The position numbers and the translations under genes were made by a program. From Myxococcales bacterium (GTDB taxonomy: Bacteria; Myxococcota; Myxococcia; Myxococcales; Myxococcaceae), in the NCBI GenBank assembly GCA_003153055.1, contig PMBV01000529.1, forward strand, positions 9,500-73,499: a stretch of DNA of 64,000 nucleotides, read 5' to 3'. Below, piece by piece: positions 1 through 9,051 of this stretch. The notes below the pieces were generated by a model that worked only from the letters and a program-made list of their open reading frames with translations, did not search any database and was not told the origin of the DNA. The number at the start of each line of letters is the position of its first letter. Position 1 is the first letter of the stretch.

Positions 1-1
1 C

Positions 2-421
2 TTCTGCATTCCCATCAACGAGGCCGACGAGGCCAAGTCTCAAATCAACGAGTACCTCGAGGAGTACCACGGGCCGGGAATCCAGCACCTCGCGTTCCTG
101 ACCGACGACCTGTTGGGCTCACTCCGGAAGCTGGAGGGCACGCCCATCGAGATGCTGGACATGGACGACGAGTACTACCGCGACGTGTTCGCCCGGTTCC
201 CCCAGCTCACCGAGGACCCGACCGAGGTGCGACGGCGCAACGTCTTGGTTGATGGCGACCCCGAAGGCTACCTTTTGCAGATATTCACCAAGAATCTCAT
301 TGGCCCCATCTTCATCGAGATGATTCAGCGGAAGAACCACTTCTCATTTGGGGAGGGGAACTTTGGGGCCCTCTTTCGCTCCATCGAACGCGACCAGCAG
401 CGACGCGGTGTCTTCGGCTGA
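2..421 (+). CDS. hpd: 4-hydroxyphenylpyruvate dioxygenase, C-terminal part (5' end outside window)
   Basis: Open from the left edge, 139 residues before the TGA. HPPD is the Fe(II) enzyme that turns 4-hydroxyphenylpyruvate into homogentisate in tyrosine catabolism. The fragment has the family's C-terminal hallmarks: GIQHLAF, which carries an iron-binding His, and the closing block GYLLQIFTKN, IFIEMIQRK, GFGEGNFGALF-like (here FGEGNFGALF) and SIERDQQRRG. The Glu of FIEMI is the third metal ligand in known HPPDs. The N-terminal domain lies outside the window, so start and operon cannot be judged. The next gene is convergent. Confidence 0.95.
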   Translation, partial: FCIPINEADEAKSQINEYLEEYHGPGIQHLAFLTDDLLGSLRKLEGTPIEMLDMDDEYYRDVFARFPQLTEDPTEVRRRNVLVDGDPEGYLLQIFTKNLIGPIFIEMIQRKNHFSFGEGNFGALFRSIERDQQRRGVFG

Positions 422-489
422 TGTGTCTGCAATGACGACGGCGCCACACCCCACACGGGGCGCGGCGCCGTTTCGACGTGACTGCGTGC

Positions 490-774
490 TTACATCTTGG
501 GGGCCGGCTTGGCCGCGGGAGCCGCGGGCTTGGTCTCGGTCGTCTTGGTTTCGGTCTTGCCTTCGGTCTTGCCTTCGGTCTTCGCCTCGGTGGCCTTCGC
601 GTCGGCGGCCTTGGCCTCGGTCTTGGCTTCGGTCTTCACCTCGGTGGCGGGGGCCTTGGTCTCGGTGGCCGCGGCCTTCTTCTTGTCGGCCACCTTCTCT
701 GAGGCCTTGGGGGGATCGGCGGCGAACGACGCGAACGCGAACGACAGGGCGGCGGCAACGAGCAGCTTCTTCAT
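490..774 (-). CDS. exported Lys/Thr/Ala/Glu-rich low-complexity protein
   Basis: 94 residues. The first 18 form a clear signal peptide (MKKLLVAAALSFAFASFA, then ADPP). The mature part is almost entirely Lys, Thr, Glu, Ala and Pro, with imperfect repeats such as KTEAKTEAK and KTEGKTEGKTETK, ending in a Pro-Ala-Lys tail. At DNA level the repeats are short purine/pyrimidine-asymmetric units. A good Shine-Dalgarno (AAGGAGA, then CATC) precedes the ATG. No family is recognised. A disordered, highly charged periplasmic or envelope protein is the most that can be said. Convergent with hpd. Confidence 0.8.
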   Translation of the reverse strand: MKKLLVAAALSFAFASFAADPPKASEKVADKKKAAATETKAPATEVKTEAKTEAKAADAKATEAKTEGKTEGKTETKTTETKPAAPAAKPAPKM

Positions 775-947
775 GATGTCTCCTTGAGTCTGCCGGGTTC
801 ATCCCGGGACGCTTGAGGGTCAAAGCACTTCGGATGCCACGGCCATGTTGGCTGATTTGCTCGACGGGCTCCCTTCGCCCTGTCGCCGGGTTCCCCAGGT
901 GCTTGCCCCACCGAGGAGAATCTCCTCAGTTGGCGCTTAGGCTTGAC

Positions 948-1505
948 TCAGAACAGCCGGCCGCGCAGGGCCTTGGCGCGCTGCTGCACTTCGGAGTCGA
1001 GGCTGGTCATCTCGAGGGTTCGGAGCCGTTGCTCGAGGGAGCGCGGGGCCTTGCCCTTCGCCAACCGACCATCTCCTTGCAGCAGCTCGAGGCGAGCCAG
1101 CGACGTGTCGACGATGCGATCCTTCGGGTGGTCGAGCAACGAGTCGAGGAAGAACGGGTCGTCGGAGAGCTCGGGGTACTTCTCGACGAACTCCGTCACC
1201 CGTTCGCTCCAGCTGCGGCGGTCGGGGGCCTCGGCGATGCGCTGAAGGGCGGCCTTCTGCTCCTTGCGCTTGCCGTCGGGGTCGAAGGTCGACGCGAGCC
1301 CCTCGGGCAAGGCCCCGCCGCTGAACAGGGCGTCGGCGGCCTTCTTGTACCGCTCGTACGTCGGGCTGCGCTCGATGCGCTGCTGGGCGGGGTCGTCTTG
1401 CCGAGAGTGGTACTTCGACTTGCCGCGCTGAGCGTCGAGCTCCCGCCAGCTCTTCTTGCGTTTGCCGGAGATGCCGGACTCGTCGTCACTGTCCTTGGTT
1501 GCCAT
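948..1505 (-). CDS. hypothetical protein, charged, probably cytosolic
   Basis: 185 residues. The start is set at the ATG at 1505 (MATKDSDDES), which has AGGAG about 10 bases upstream. The frame is open further upstream but that part is Arg-rich and has no ribosome site. The N-terminal third is highly charged and looks disordered. The remainder is helical (EKYPELSDDPFFLDSLLDHP, then a Leu-rich stretch ending LRTLEMTSLDSEVQQRAKAL). No signal peptide or membrane segment. It lies downstream of two same-strand genes that may share an operon. Function not recognised. Confidence 0.75.
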   Translation of the reverse strand: MATKDSDDESGISGKRKKSWRELDAQRGKSKYHSRQDDPAQQRIERSPTYERYKKAADALFSGGALPEGLASTFDPDGKRKEQKAALQRIAEAPDRRSWSERVTEFVEKYPELSDDPFFLDSLLDHPKDRIVDTSLARLELLQGDGRLAKGKAPRSLEQRLRTLEMTSLDSEVQQRAKALRGRLF

Positions 1506-1675
1506 GAAAGGACACTCCTGGGTGCCGGTGGTGTCGCGAGCGCGACGGTGAAAGGGGCTGCCCCGTTCAGCCAGGCTCGCGAACGAAGGTCGCTCCTTGA
1601 ACGCGATCTCCGTCGACCAGCAGCGCAAGCGTCGTCGAGCCCGGTGGATCCGTCAAGAGGAGAAGGGCGGGAAAG

Positions 1676-2404
1676 TCAGCCTTGGCTCCCCCGCCACAGG
1701 GCGCTGGCGGCCCGCGAGGCCAGTACACGCACCTGCTCGGCCTTGGCCTGGCTCAGGGGTACCTGTTCGTGTTGCTCGGCTTCGAAGACGCCCTCGTCGA
1801 TCCACTGGGCCAGCGCGGCGGGCAAGGCGGGGGTCTCGGGAATGTCGCCTTCGCGGACCGCGCGGGTGTTGCGGCCGCCCAGCTCGAGCATCGCGTGCAC
1901 GTCGCTCACCAGGGCGACGGCGAGGACGAAGGCGTCGTCATCGAGGCCCTGCAGGTCGAGCCACTGGGCCAGCGCGTCGTGCCGGTTGTCGAAGCTGTGC
2001 CCCAACCGCTCCCGCTCCTTGGGGGCGTCGTCGAAGTACCGCCAGGCGGCCTCCACGAAGTCGTCGTCGGGCTCGCCGTCACCGAAGGGCGCGGGCCTGG
2101 GCGCCTTGACGGCCTTGGCAGGCGCCGCTGCCTGCTCGGTGAGGTCCAGCTCCACCCCGGAGCCGACCAGCTCGAAGAGCGCGAGGAGGTTGCCGAACAG
2201 TCGCTCGGCGTGGGCCGGCGACTCGAAGCGCGGCTCGTCTTCCCACAGCGCCTGAATGACCACCGCCGCGGGAACTCCGTCCTTGGCGGCCGTCTGAAAA
2301 GCCGCCACCACGTCTTCGGTGTCGGCCAGCGAGCCAGAGTGGGTCAGCAGGTCGTCGAGCGTAGCCCGGCCCTCGAAGCGGCGGTCGATGTCGTCGTCTT
2401 TCAC
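1676..2404 (-). CDS. hypothetical acidic protein
   Basis: 242 residues if the GTG at 2404 is used. That GTG overlaps the TGA of the upstream methyltransferase gene as GTGA, which suggests translational coupling. An ATG at 2425 is the alternative start. The protein is acidic, soluble and mostly helical, with blocks such as ATLDDLLTHSGSLADTEDVV and DDDFVEAAWRYFDDAPKERE. No motif of a known family was recognised. A 170-base gap with nothing evident separates it from the next gene on this strand. Confidence 0.75.
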   Translation of the reverse strand: MKDDDIDRRFEGRATLDDLLTHSGSLADTEDVVAAFQTAAKDGVPAAVVIQALWEDEPRFESPAHAERLFGNLLALFELVGSGVELDLTEQAAAPAKAVKAPRPAPFGDGEPDDDFVEAAWRYFDDAPKERERLGHSFDNRHDALAQWLDLQGLDDDAFVLAVALVSDVHAMLELGGRNTRAVREGDIPETPALPAALAQWIDEGVFEAEQHEQVPLSQAKAEQVRVLASRAASALWRGSQG

Positions 2405-3141
2405 CTTGGTTCCACCTTCTTCCATACCTTGTTGGCGACGAGGAGCCCCAAGAGGGCTCCGATGCCGACCCGCACGCCGAGGGAGCGGCTCGGAGTCAGG
2501 TGCATGCGGGCCCACCACTCCCATTCGAGGAGCAGGAGGGCGCTGAGGCCCAAGGACACCAGGGGCGTCATCTCGCGGCGAATGGCCGTGCGCCAGTCGA
2601 AGGGCCGGCCTCCAAAAGCGGCCACCCAGTGGAGCCGGGGCACGAAACAGGGCACGTCCTTCGACCAGGCCTCCCACCGGGCGCCGAAGGTCTGGTGAAG
2701 GAGCCGCTCCTCGGCGCGGATGAGGAGCGCGTACTCGAGGGCGAAGGCGGGGAGCACCAGGAGGTACCCGACGGCCCGGTGCAGTACCATCAGGAGGCCC
2801 AGGGTGATGAGGGCGTTGCCGAGGTACAGGGGGTGACGCACCAGGTGATACGCGCCCCCGGTGTGGAGCGCCGAAGCATGGAGCCGCCTCGTCTGGCTGC
2901 GCGCCGTCGGCTCGAAGCCCGCGGTGGTGAAGCGCATCGCCCAGCCCACCAGCGTGGTGCCAACCCCCAGGAAGTTGAGCGCGCCATCGACCGCCTCACC
3001 GCCCGGCCCGGGGAAGATGTGGGCTCGCCAGCTCAGCACCACCGTCGCGACCAGCACCGGCAGCGGCGTCACGCCTCGGAAGCGGAACAAGCCCCGAGAG
3101 ATGCCGTCGAGGAGGTCGGGTGGGGGGACGGTGGACGACAC
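2401..3141 (-). CDS. ICMT/phospholipid methyltransferase-like integral membrane protein
   Basis: 246 residues with about five hydrophobic segments. The motif GGAYHLVRHPLYLG (around residues 95-108) followed by EERLLHQTFGARWEAW and a Pro-rich turn is the signature of the isoprenylcysteine carboxyl methyltransferase / NnrU / PEMT-like superfamily. Those enzymes bind SAM at the membrane through the RHP and EE...FG..W blocks. Substrate in bacteria is unknown: it could be a lipid or an isoprenoid-type thiol. The stop overlaps the start of the next gene (GTGA), and a histidine kinase gene ends 66 bases upstream. Confidence 0.8.
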   Translation of the reverse strand: MSSTVPPPDLLDGISRGLFRFRGVTPLPVLVATVVLSWRAHIFPGPGGEAVDGALNFLGVGTTLVGWAMRFTTAGFEPTARSQTRRLHASALHTGGAYHLVRHPLYLGNALITLGLLMVLHRAVGYLLVLPAFALEYALLIRAEERLLHQTFGARWEAWSKDVPCFVPRLHWVAAFGGRPFDWRTAIRREMTPLVSLGLSALLLLEWEWWARMHLTPSRSLGVRVGIGALLGLLVANKVWKKVEPR

Positions 3142-3207
3142 CCCAGCGTCATACGCGAAACGGCGAAACAGGGCTCAGAAGGTCGCCCTCTCGGTCCGCG
3201 GCGCCAC

Positions 3208-5634
3208 TCAGGCAGGGCTGGCGGGCAAGACTCGCTTGAGGGTGGCCACCGCTTCCTCGAGGCGCCAGGGCTTGAGCAGGACCCCGGCGAAGCCCTGTCG
3301 GTGGAGCTCCTCGCGGTCGGCCTCGCTGGCCATGCCCGACGAGACGATGACGGGGACCTCGGGGGCCAACTCTCTGAGTGAGCGGGTGAACTCCTCGCCG
3401 CTCATCTGGGGCATGGAGAGGTCGGTCATCACCACGTCGAAGTCCGCTGGCCGGGCTCGGAACGCCGCCAGTGCGTCACGGGGGTCGTCGAAGACGCTGG
3501 TATGGTAGCCCAGGGTCTCGAGGAGCTTGGCCGACACTCGCGCCATGCCTGGGTGGTCATCGACCAGCATGACATGCTGCCCCAAGCCGGGCTGGGCCTC
3601 GTCGCTCACCTGGCTGGGCAAATAGACGTGGAAGGTGGAGCCGTGCCCTGGGGCCGAGTCGACCACCACCGTGCCGTCGTGGCCCTCGACGATGCTCTGC
3701 ACCACGGCCAGGCCCAGGCCCGTTCCGCTGCCGTCGGGGCGGGCCGAGAAGAACGGCTCGAAGATGCGTCGGACAGTGGCTTCGTCCATTCCGCTCCCGG
3801 TGTCTGAAACCGACAGCCGCACCCAGGGGCCGGGCTTGAGCGACGGGTGTCGCCGGGCGCTCGGCTCGTCGACCGTCACTGCGCGGAGGGCCACCGTCAG
3901 CTTCCCCTGGCCGTTGGGCAGGGCGTTCAACGCGTTGGTGCACAGGTTGGTCAGCACCTGGTGGAGCTGCCCCTCGTCGCCCAGCACGCGGAAGGGGTGA
4001 GCCGGAACGTCGATGCTCATCGACACGCCTGGGGCGGTCGCCTCGAGGAGCCTCAAGGTGGTGCACACCAGTGGCCCCAGCTCGAGCGGTTTGCGGTCAG
4101 GAGGCCGTTGGCGCCCAAAGGTGAGGATCTGCTGGGTCAGCTCGCGCCCTCGGGTGGTCGCGTCGAGAATGGCCTTGCCCGTCTCGCCGATGCGGCCGGA
4201 GAGGGGCTGAACGCGCTGGGCGTGGGCGATGATGACGGTGAGGAGGTTGTTGACGTCGTGGGCCACGTGGGTGGCGAAGCGCGCCAGGGCCTCATTCTTC
4301 TGCGCGTCGGCCACCTGCTGCTCGAGGCGGCGCTCGCGGGCCGCGCCCTCACGTTGCTGGGTGACGTCGCGGCCGATGGCCGCCAGCCGGTGGACTCGCC
4401 CGGTTTCGTCGAGCAGCGGCACCACCGCCGTGTTGAACCAGCGTGTGCCGGTGGGGAGCTCGAGGTCGTGCTCGTAGACGATGGCAGAGCGGGTGGCGAT
4501 GGCCTGGCCGTAGCGCTCCTCGAGCTTGGCGGCGCTCTTGGGCTCGAGCACCTCGCGTATCTGGCGCCCGATGAGGTCATCGCGCTTGAGCCCCGTCGAC
4601 GCCTCGGCCGCCGGGTTGAAGTCCTCGCAGGAGATGGTGCCGTCGGGGGCGACGCGGTACAGCACCGTCCCGTCGGAGGTGTGGAGGAAGAGGTCCTGGA
4701 AGCGCCTCTCTGACTGCGAGAGGGCGAGCTCGAGGCGGTGGTGCTCGGCGCTCTCGAGGGCCAACGCGGTGACGTCGGCCAGGGCGACAGCATGGGTCTC
4801 TTCTCCGGCGCTCCATCGCCGCGGCGAGCCACGGTGCTCGAGGAGCAGCACGCCCACCATCTCTCCCCGCTGCGCCAGCGCGACGATGATGGCCGAGCAC
4901 GTGTCGGCGCCGACGAAGTCCTTGAACCGGCGATCAGTCCGCGCGTCGCTGACCGCCACCAGGCGCTGCCCGAGGAGCCCAGCCATCGTGGGTCGATAGG
5001 CCTGGGAGGGGAGCTGTTCGCCGTCCGCGTGACGTTGGGTGCCCGCGTCATAGCGGTCGAGGAGGCGCAGGACCGACTGGGCCTCGTCGAACAGCCACAC
5101 GCCGCAGCGATCCACCGCCAGCCCGCGGACGCCTGCCTGGGTCACCTCGCGGATGGCGGCGTCGAGGTCGTCACCCCGGAAGTGCGTGCTCCGCGCGAGG
5201 AGCATGAGCTCGGCGGTGGGCGCTCGGAGCCGTTCTTCGGCCTGCGCGCGTTCCTGGTCGTCACGCTTGAGCCGCCTCAGCGTGGTGAGCAAGAGCTTCG
5301 GGTGAGCGCGAAACGCGCAGTCGTCGGCGCCGGCCGCGAGCCAGCCCTCGATCCTCGAGTCATTGGCATCGTCGGCCAGGGCCAGGAGCCTTGCCCCACT
5401 GCCAGCGTTCTCCAGCGCCCTGCGCCACCGTGGCAGATCTCCCCCGCCAGCGTTGCCGAGGAGCACCGCCGAGAGGCCCTCCAGTCGAGCCAGCTCCTCC
5501 ACCGGGCGGTTCGGGGTGGCGCGGCGCAGCGCCCATCGCTCTCCCAACGCACTGGCGAACGCCTCGGCAAGGCCGTCGGTGGTTTCCACCAAGAGCACGA
5601 GCAGCTTTGGGTCCAACGTTCCCCCGGACATCAC
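3208..5634 (-). CDS. hybrid sensor histidine kinase (degenerate REC-GAF-PAS-HisKA-HATPase-REC)
   Basis: 808 residues, no membrane segment. Residues 1-125 resemble a receiver domain without a convincing phosphoacceptor. A GAF domain spans about 140-300 and a PAS domain about 305-430. The H-box (FATHVAHDVNNLL, His459) starts a HisKA dimerisation domain. The ATPase domain has an N-box (LTNLCTNALNALP), DTGSGM, the FEPFFS F-box and GTGLGL. A C-terminal receiver carries the phospho-Asp in MTDLSMP and the Lys in LLKPW. This looks like a cytosolic kinase that passes phosphate internally. The signal sensed is unknown and no partner response regulator is adjacent. Confidence 0.93.
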   Translation of the reverse strand: MMSGGTLDPKLLVLLVETTDGLAEAFASALGERWALRRATPNRPVEELARLEGLSAVLLGNAGGGDLPRWRRALENAGSGARLLALADDANDSRIEGWLAAGADDCAFRAHPKLLLTTLRRLKRDDQERAQAEERLRAPTAELMLLARSTHFRGDDLDAAIREVTQAGVRGLAVDRCGVWLFDEAQSVLRLLDRYDAGTQRHADGEQLPSQAYRPTMAGLLGQRLVAVSDARTDRRFKDFVGADTCSAIIVALAQRGEMVGVLLLEHRGSPRRWSAGEETHAVALADVTALALESAEHHRLELALSQSERRFQDLFLHTSDGTVLYRVAPDGTISCEDFNPAAEASTGLKRDDLIGRQIREVLEPKSAAKLEERYGQAIATRSAIVYEHDLELPTGTRWFNTAVVPLLDETGRVHRLAAIGRDVTQQREGAARERRLEQQVADAQKNEALARFATHVAHDVNNLLTVIIAHAQRVQPLSGRIGETGKAILDATTRGRELTQQILTFGRQRPPDRKPLELGPLVCTTLRLLEATAPGVSMSIDVPAHPFRVLGDEGQLHQVLTNLCTNALNALPNGQGKLTVALRAVTVDEPSARRHPSLKPGPWVRLSVSDTGSGMDEATVRRIFEPFFSARPDGSGTGLGLAVVQSIVEGHDGTVVVDSAPGHGSTFHVYLPSQVSDEAQPGLGQHVMLVDDHPGMARVSAKLLETLGYHTSVFDDPRDALAAFRARPADFDVVMTDLSMPQMSGEEFTRSLRELAPEVPVIVSSGMASEADREELHRQGFAGVLLKPWRLEEAVATLKRVLPASPA

Positions 5635-5763
5635 TCCAGTGGTGTATCAGATCAGGCCCGGGTGAGGCACCGGCTCATCGACGCCGAGTGAGGTCAAGGG
5701 TGGTGTCTCGATGAAGGGCAAGAGACCACCCCGTCGGGTAGGCAGAGGCAGAAATCACCTTGG

Positions 5764-6246
5764 GTGGCGGTCAAGTTTGGTAATGCCCCAGGCGTGTCGA
5801 AGATAGCTCGCCTCATCGACCGCGCGTGGAACCTGTGGGCGACGCGGAGCCTCGCGGTGGGTGCGGTGTCGACGGTGCTCGACCTGAGCGTGGGCGGGCT
5901 GCTCCTCTGGTTAGGCGCGCCGACTCGGGTGGCGGCCATGGCGGGCACCCTGGTCGGCTCGGTCCTCTCGTATTTTCTCAACCGGGCCGTGGCGTTTCGC
6001 GACGATGGGCCCAAGCGCCGCTCCTTGCCCCGGTTCGCCGTGGTGACCATCGTGGCCAGCGCGATTCACGGCCAATTCGTCGTCTGGTTCAGGGGCCTGG
6101 GCCTGCCGTACATCGCGGCGAAGATGGCGGCCGACGTCATCGTCTACAGCGTTGGGCAATTGTTGCTTCTGCGGTACGTCGTGTTCCCCCGGAAGCTCTC
6201 TGTTCAACCTGCCGCTGCTCCTGACGCACCCGGCAATGGCCCTTGA
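5764..6246 (+). CDS. GtrA-like membrane protein
   Basis: 160 residues with four hydrophobic helices and the GtrA pattern (GSVLSYFLNRAVAFRD, later LLLLRYVVFPRK). GtrA-family proteins are small four-helix proteins thought to move or present lipid-linked sugars across the membrane. The called start is GTG at 5764. A second GTG at 5794 (VSKIARLIDRAW) is equally plausible. It is the first gene of a sugar-nucleotide locus on this strand and fits a role in exporting the sugar made by the following genes (inference). Confidence 0.8.
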   Translation: MAVKFGNAPGVSKIARLIDRAWNLWATRSLAVGAVSTVLDLSVGGLLLWLGAPTRVAAMAGTLVGSVLSYFLNRAVAFRDDGPKRRSLPRFAVVTIVASAIHGQFVVWFRGLGLPYIAAKMAADVIVYSVGQLLLLRYVVFPRKLSVQPAAAPDAPGNGP

Positions 6247-6355
6247 AGGGAATCGTTTGCCACTTCGTCGGCGCGCAGCTAAGGGTCAGACCCAAGGACG
6301 ACTGATTTTCGGGTCAAGGGGCCGGGCGTACTGAAAGCTCCGCGGAAAACCATCG

Positions 6356-7357
6356 ATGATCCTTGCAAAAGCACCGCTTCGAATCTCGCTGGGAGGCGGA
6401 GGCACGGACCTCCCCTCCTACTATTCGCGCTTCGGGTCGACCTTCCTGAGCGCGGCCATCGACCGCTACGTCTACCTGGCGGTGCACCGCACCTTCGGAG
6501 CCGACTACATCGTCAAATACTCCGAGGTCGAGCGGGTGCGTGAGGCGAGCGCCATTCGCCACCCTTTGGTGCGCGAGTGCCTCCATCAGGCCGGCAAGGT
6601 CGAGCCGGTGGAGATCGTCAGCTTCGCCGACATTCCCGCGGGCACCGGCCTGGGGTCTTCGGGGTCCTTCACGGTCGCGCTGCTCAAGGCTCTGTATACC
6701 CACACAGGGCGGGTGCACAGCACGGCCAACCTGGCGGAAGACGCGTGCTCCATCGAGATCGATCGCCTGAAGGAGCCGGTGGGCAAGCAGGACCAGTTCG
6801 CCTCGGCGTTTGGCGGCATCAACCGCTTCGACATCGACACCGAAGGCCGCGTCTCGGTGACGCCGGTGCCCATGCCAACCACCGCCCGGGTCGAGCTCGA
6901 GGAGCACCTCTGTCTCTTCTTCACGCACCAGCAGCGCAGCGCCAGCGAGGTGCTCCGTCACCAAGACGAGGAGTCGCGCAAGGCCACCACGCCACAGAAC
7001 ACCGAGACCAACGAGATGCTGGCCAACCTGCACCAGACCCGCGAGCTGGGGCTGACCAGCTTCGAGGCCCTGCGCAAGGGTGACCTGGTGGAGTTCGCCC
7101 GGCTGATGAGCCATCAGTGGGAGCAGAAGCGGCGCCGCTCGCCCGGCTCGACCAACGAGCACATCGATCGAGCCTATGATTTGGGCATGAAGAACGGCGC
7201 GGTGGGAGGCAAGCTCATCGGCGCCGGCGGCGGGGGCTTCCTGATGTTCCTCGCCGAAGACAAGCGGGCCTTGAGGAAGGTGATGGCCGAGGCCCATCTG
7301 CCCGAGGTTCGCTTCCGCTTCGACACGCTCGGAGCGCAGGTCGTGGTGAGCAATTGA
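6356..7357 (+). CDS. hddA: D-glycero-alpha-D-manno-heptose-7-phosphate kinase
   Basis: 333 residues, GHMP kinase family. N-terminal KAPLRISLGGGGTDLPSYY is the sugar-binding motif of HddA-type kinases. PAGTGLGSSGSFTVALL is the ATP-binding GHMP motif 2, and KLIGAGGGGFLMF the C-terminal motif 3. HddA adds the 1-phosphate to D-glycero-alpha-D-manno-heptose 7-phosphate on the way to GDP-heptose. gmhA, gmhB and an hddC-like gene lie within 6 kb, which supports this over galactokinase-type or fucokinase-type roles. The stop overlaps the next start as TTGA. Confidence 0.9.
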   Translation: MILAKAPLRISLGGGGTDLPSYYSRFGSTFLSAAIDRYVYLAVHRTFGADYIVKYSEVERVREASAIRHPLVRECLHQAGKVEPVEIVSFADIPAGTGLGSSGSFTVALLKALYTHTGRVHSTANLAEDACSIEIDRLKEPVGKQDQFASAFGGINRFDIDTEGRVSVTPVPMPTTARVELEEHLCLFFTHQQRSASEVLRHQDEESRKATTPQNTETNEMLANLHQTRELGLTSFEALRKGDLVEFARLMSHQWEQKRRRSPGSTNEHIDRAYDLGMKNGAVGGKLIGAGGGGFLMFLAEDKRALRKVMAEAHLPEVRFRFDTLGAQVVVSN

Positions 7358-8304
7358 GATTCTTCGTCACCGGCGGCGCCGGCTTCGTCGGCAGCCACTT
7401 CATCGATCGAGCCCTCCGCGAGGGTCACTCGGTCACCTGCTTCGACGATTTCTCGACTGGCAAGGAGCTGTTCCTCGAGGACGCGATGCGCCACCCGGCC
7501 TTCCGGCTGGTGCGAGGTGACATCGTCGAGCTCGACCAGGTGTCGCGGGCCCTCGATGGCGGGGCCGACTGGGTGGCCCACTTCGCCGCCAACGCCGACG
7601 TGCGCCACGGAACCGAGCGGCCTCGCCGAGACCTCGACATCAACACCATCGGCACCTGGAACGTGCTCGAGGCCGCCCGTACCCGAGGGGTGAGGCGAAT
7701 CCTCTTCTCCTCCACCGGGAGCGTCTACGGCGAGCCAACCGTCTTCCCGACCCCCGAAGACGCACCCTTCCCAGAGCAGACCTCGCTGTACGCGGCCTCC
7801 AAGCTGGCCGGCGAGGCCCTCATCTCGGCCTACTGTCACGGCTTCGGGTTCCAGGGGCTGGTGTTTCGCATGGTGTCGGTGTTGGGGCCCCGGTACACGC
7901 ACGGGCACATCTTCGACTTCGTCCGCTTCCTCAAGAAAGACCCCACGACGCTCCCCGTGCTGGGTGATGGCTCGCAGAACAAGAGCTACCTCCATGTCAG
8001 CGACCTGGTGAACGGCTATTTCACTGCTATCGAGCGGGCCCCGGCGGGCTTCAGCGTCTTGAACGTCGGCCACGACGGCTCGCTCAAGGTCAAGGAGAGC
8101 GTCGCCCTCATCACCGGGCGCTTGGGGCTCTCCCCAACCATCGCCTACGCTGGAGGGTCTCGTGGCTGGGTGGGTGACAGCCCCCGTATCCAGCTCGATA
8201 CGACTCGCCTGAAACGCCTGGGCTGGGCGCCAGCTCGCACTCTGGAACAAGCAGTGGGCGAGACCGTTGATTATCTCGTCGCTCACCCCAACCTCCTCGA
8301 TTGA
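7354..8304 (+). CDS. NAD-dependent sugar-nucleotide epimerase/dehydratase (extended SDR)
   Basis: 316 residues. Rossmann motif GGAGFVGSH at residues 7-15; catalytic triad candidates are the Ser/Thr of FSSTGSVYGE and YAASK (Tyr-x3-Lys). This is the UDP-glucose 4-epimerase / GDP-mannose dehydratase family, at a usual length. It starts with TTG inside the stop of hddA, so it is translationally coupled to the heptose kinase. A GDP-heptose-modifying enzyme is therefore more likely than a housekeeping galE (inference). The exact reaction cannot be read from sequence. Confidence 0.88.
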   Translation: MRFFVTGGAGFVGSHFIDRALREGHSVTCFDDFSTGKELFLEDAMRHPAFRLVRGDIVELDQVSRALDGGADWVAHFAANADVRHGTERPRRDLDINTIGTWNVLEAARTRGVRRILFSSTGSVYGEPTVFPTPEDAPFPEQTSLYAASKLAGEALISAYCHGFGFQGLVFRMVSVLGPRYTHGHIFDFVRFLKKDPTTLPVLGDGSQNKSYLHVSDLVNGYFTAIERAPAGFSVLNVGHDGSLKVKESVALITGRLGLSPTIAYAGGSRGWVGDSPRIQLDTTRLKRLGWAPARTLEQAVGETVDYLVAHPNLLD

Positions 8305-8340
8305 AAAGCAGCACCGGCCGGGTCTGCTCCCACGCACGAT

Positions 8341-9051
8341 ATGACTCAAGTCAACGTTAAGCTCTTCCTCGATTCTGCCGACCTCGCCGTCATCCGCGAG
8401 TACGGTCCTCGCCCTGACATCGCTGGCGCGACGACCAACCCGACCCTGGCGCGAAAGGCAGGGGTCTCGGACTACCTAGGGTTTTGCCGGGAGGCGGCGG
8501 CGGTGATGGGGTCCAAGTCCATCTCCTTCGAGGTCTTCGCCGATGACGCGGCGGGCATGGTTCGGCAGGCCAAGACGCTGGCCGGCCTGGCCCCCAACGT
8601 CTACGTGAAGATTCCGGTGACCAACACCGAAGGTCAACCGACCACCGACGTGGTGCACGAGCTGTCGCACGCGGGGGTCAAGCTCAACGTCACCGCCGTC
8701 TTCACCCACACCCAGGCGTGGGCGGTGATGGAGGCCCTCAAGGGCGGCGCTCCGTCGATTCTCTCGATGTTCGCTGGCCGCATCGCGGACGCCGGAGTCG
8801 ACCCGGTGCCCCACGTGGCCGCCTGCGTCACCATGGCCAAGGAGCTCGACCCGGCCATCGAGGTGCTCTGGGCCTCTCCACGGGAGATCCTCAACGTGGT
8901 GCACGCCGCCCAGGCAGGGTGCGCCATCATCACGTTGACGCCCGATCTGCTCAAGAAGATGTCCAACTTCGGCAAGAGCCTCAAGCTGTACAGCCTCGAG
9001 ACGGTGCGGATGCTCACCGGTGACGCCGTGGCGTCGGGGTTCAAGCTGTGA
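8341..9051 (+). CDS. small transaldolase / fructose-6-phosphate aldolase-like protein
   Basis: 236 residues, the size of short-form transaldolases. It has GATTNPTLARK near residue 30, the Schiff-base Lys90 in VYVKIPVTN, and LNVTAVFT downstream. Transaldolases swap three-carbon units between sugar phosphates. Lying inside a heptose cluster, it may supply sedoheptulose 7-phosphate, the substrate of GmhA, or act on a related sugar phosphate (inference). The stop overlaps gmhA as GTGA, a strong sign of shared translation. Confidence 0.88.
   Translation: MTQVNVKLFLDSADLAVIREYGPRPDIAGATTNPTLARKAGVSDYLGFCREAAAVMGSKSISFEVFADDAAGMVRQAKTLAGLAPNVYVKIPVTNTEGQPTTDVVHELSHAGVKLNVTAVFTHTQAWAVMEALKGGAPSILSMFAGRIADAGVDPVPHVAACVTMAKELDPAIEVLWASPREILNVVHAAQAGCAIITLTPDLLKKMSNFGKSLKLYSLETVRMLTGDAVASGFKL

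Noticed and set aside
6283..6293. Short palindrome GGGTCAGACCC before hddA
   Set aside because: Only 5-base arms and no second copy; too short to call a site.
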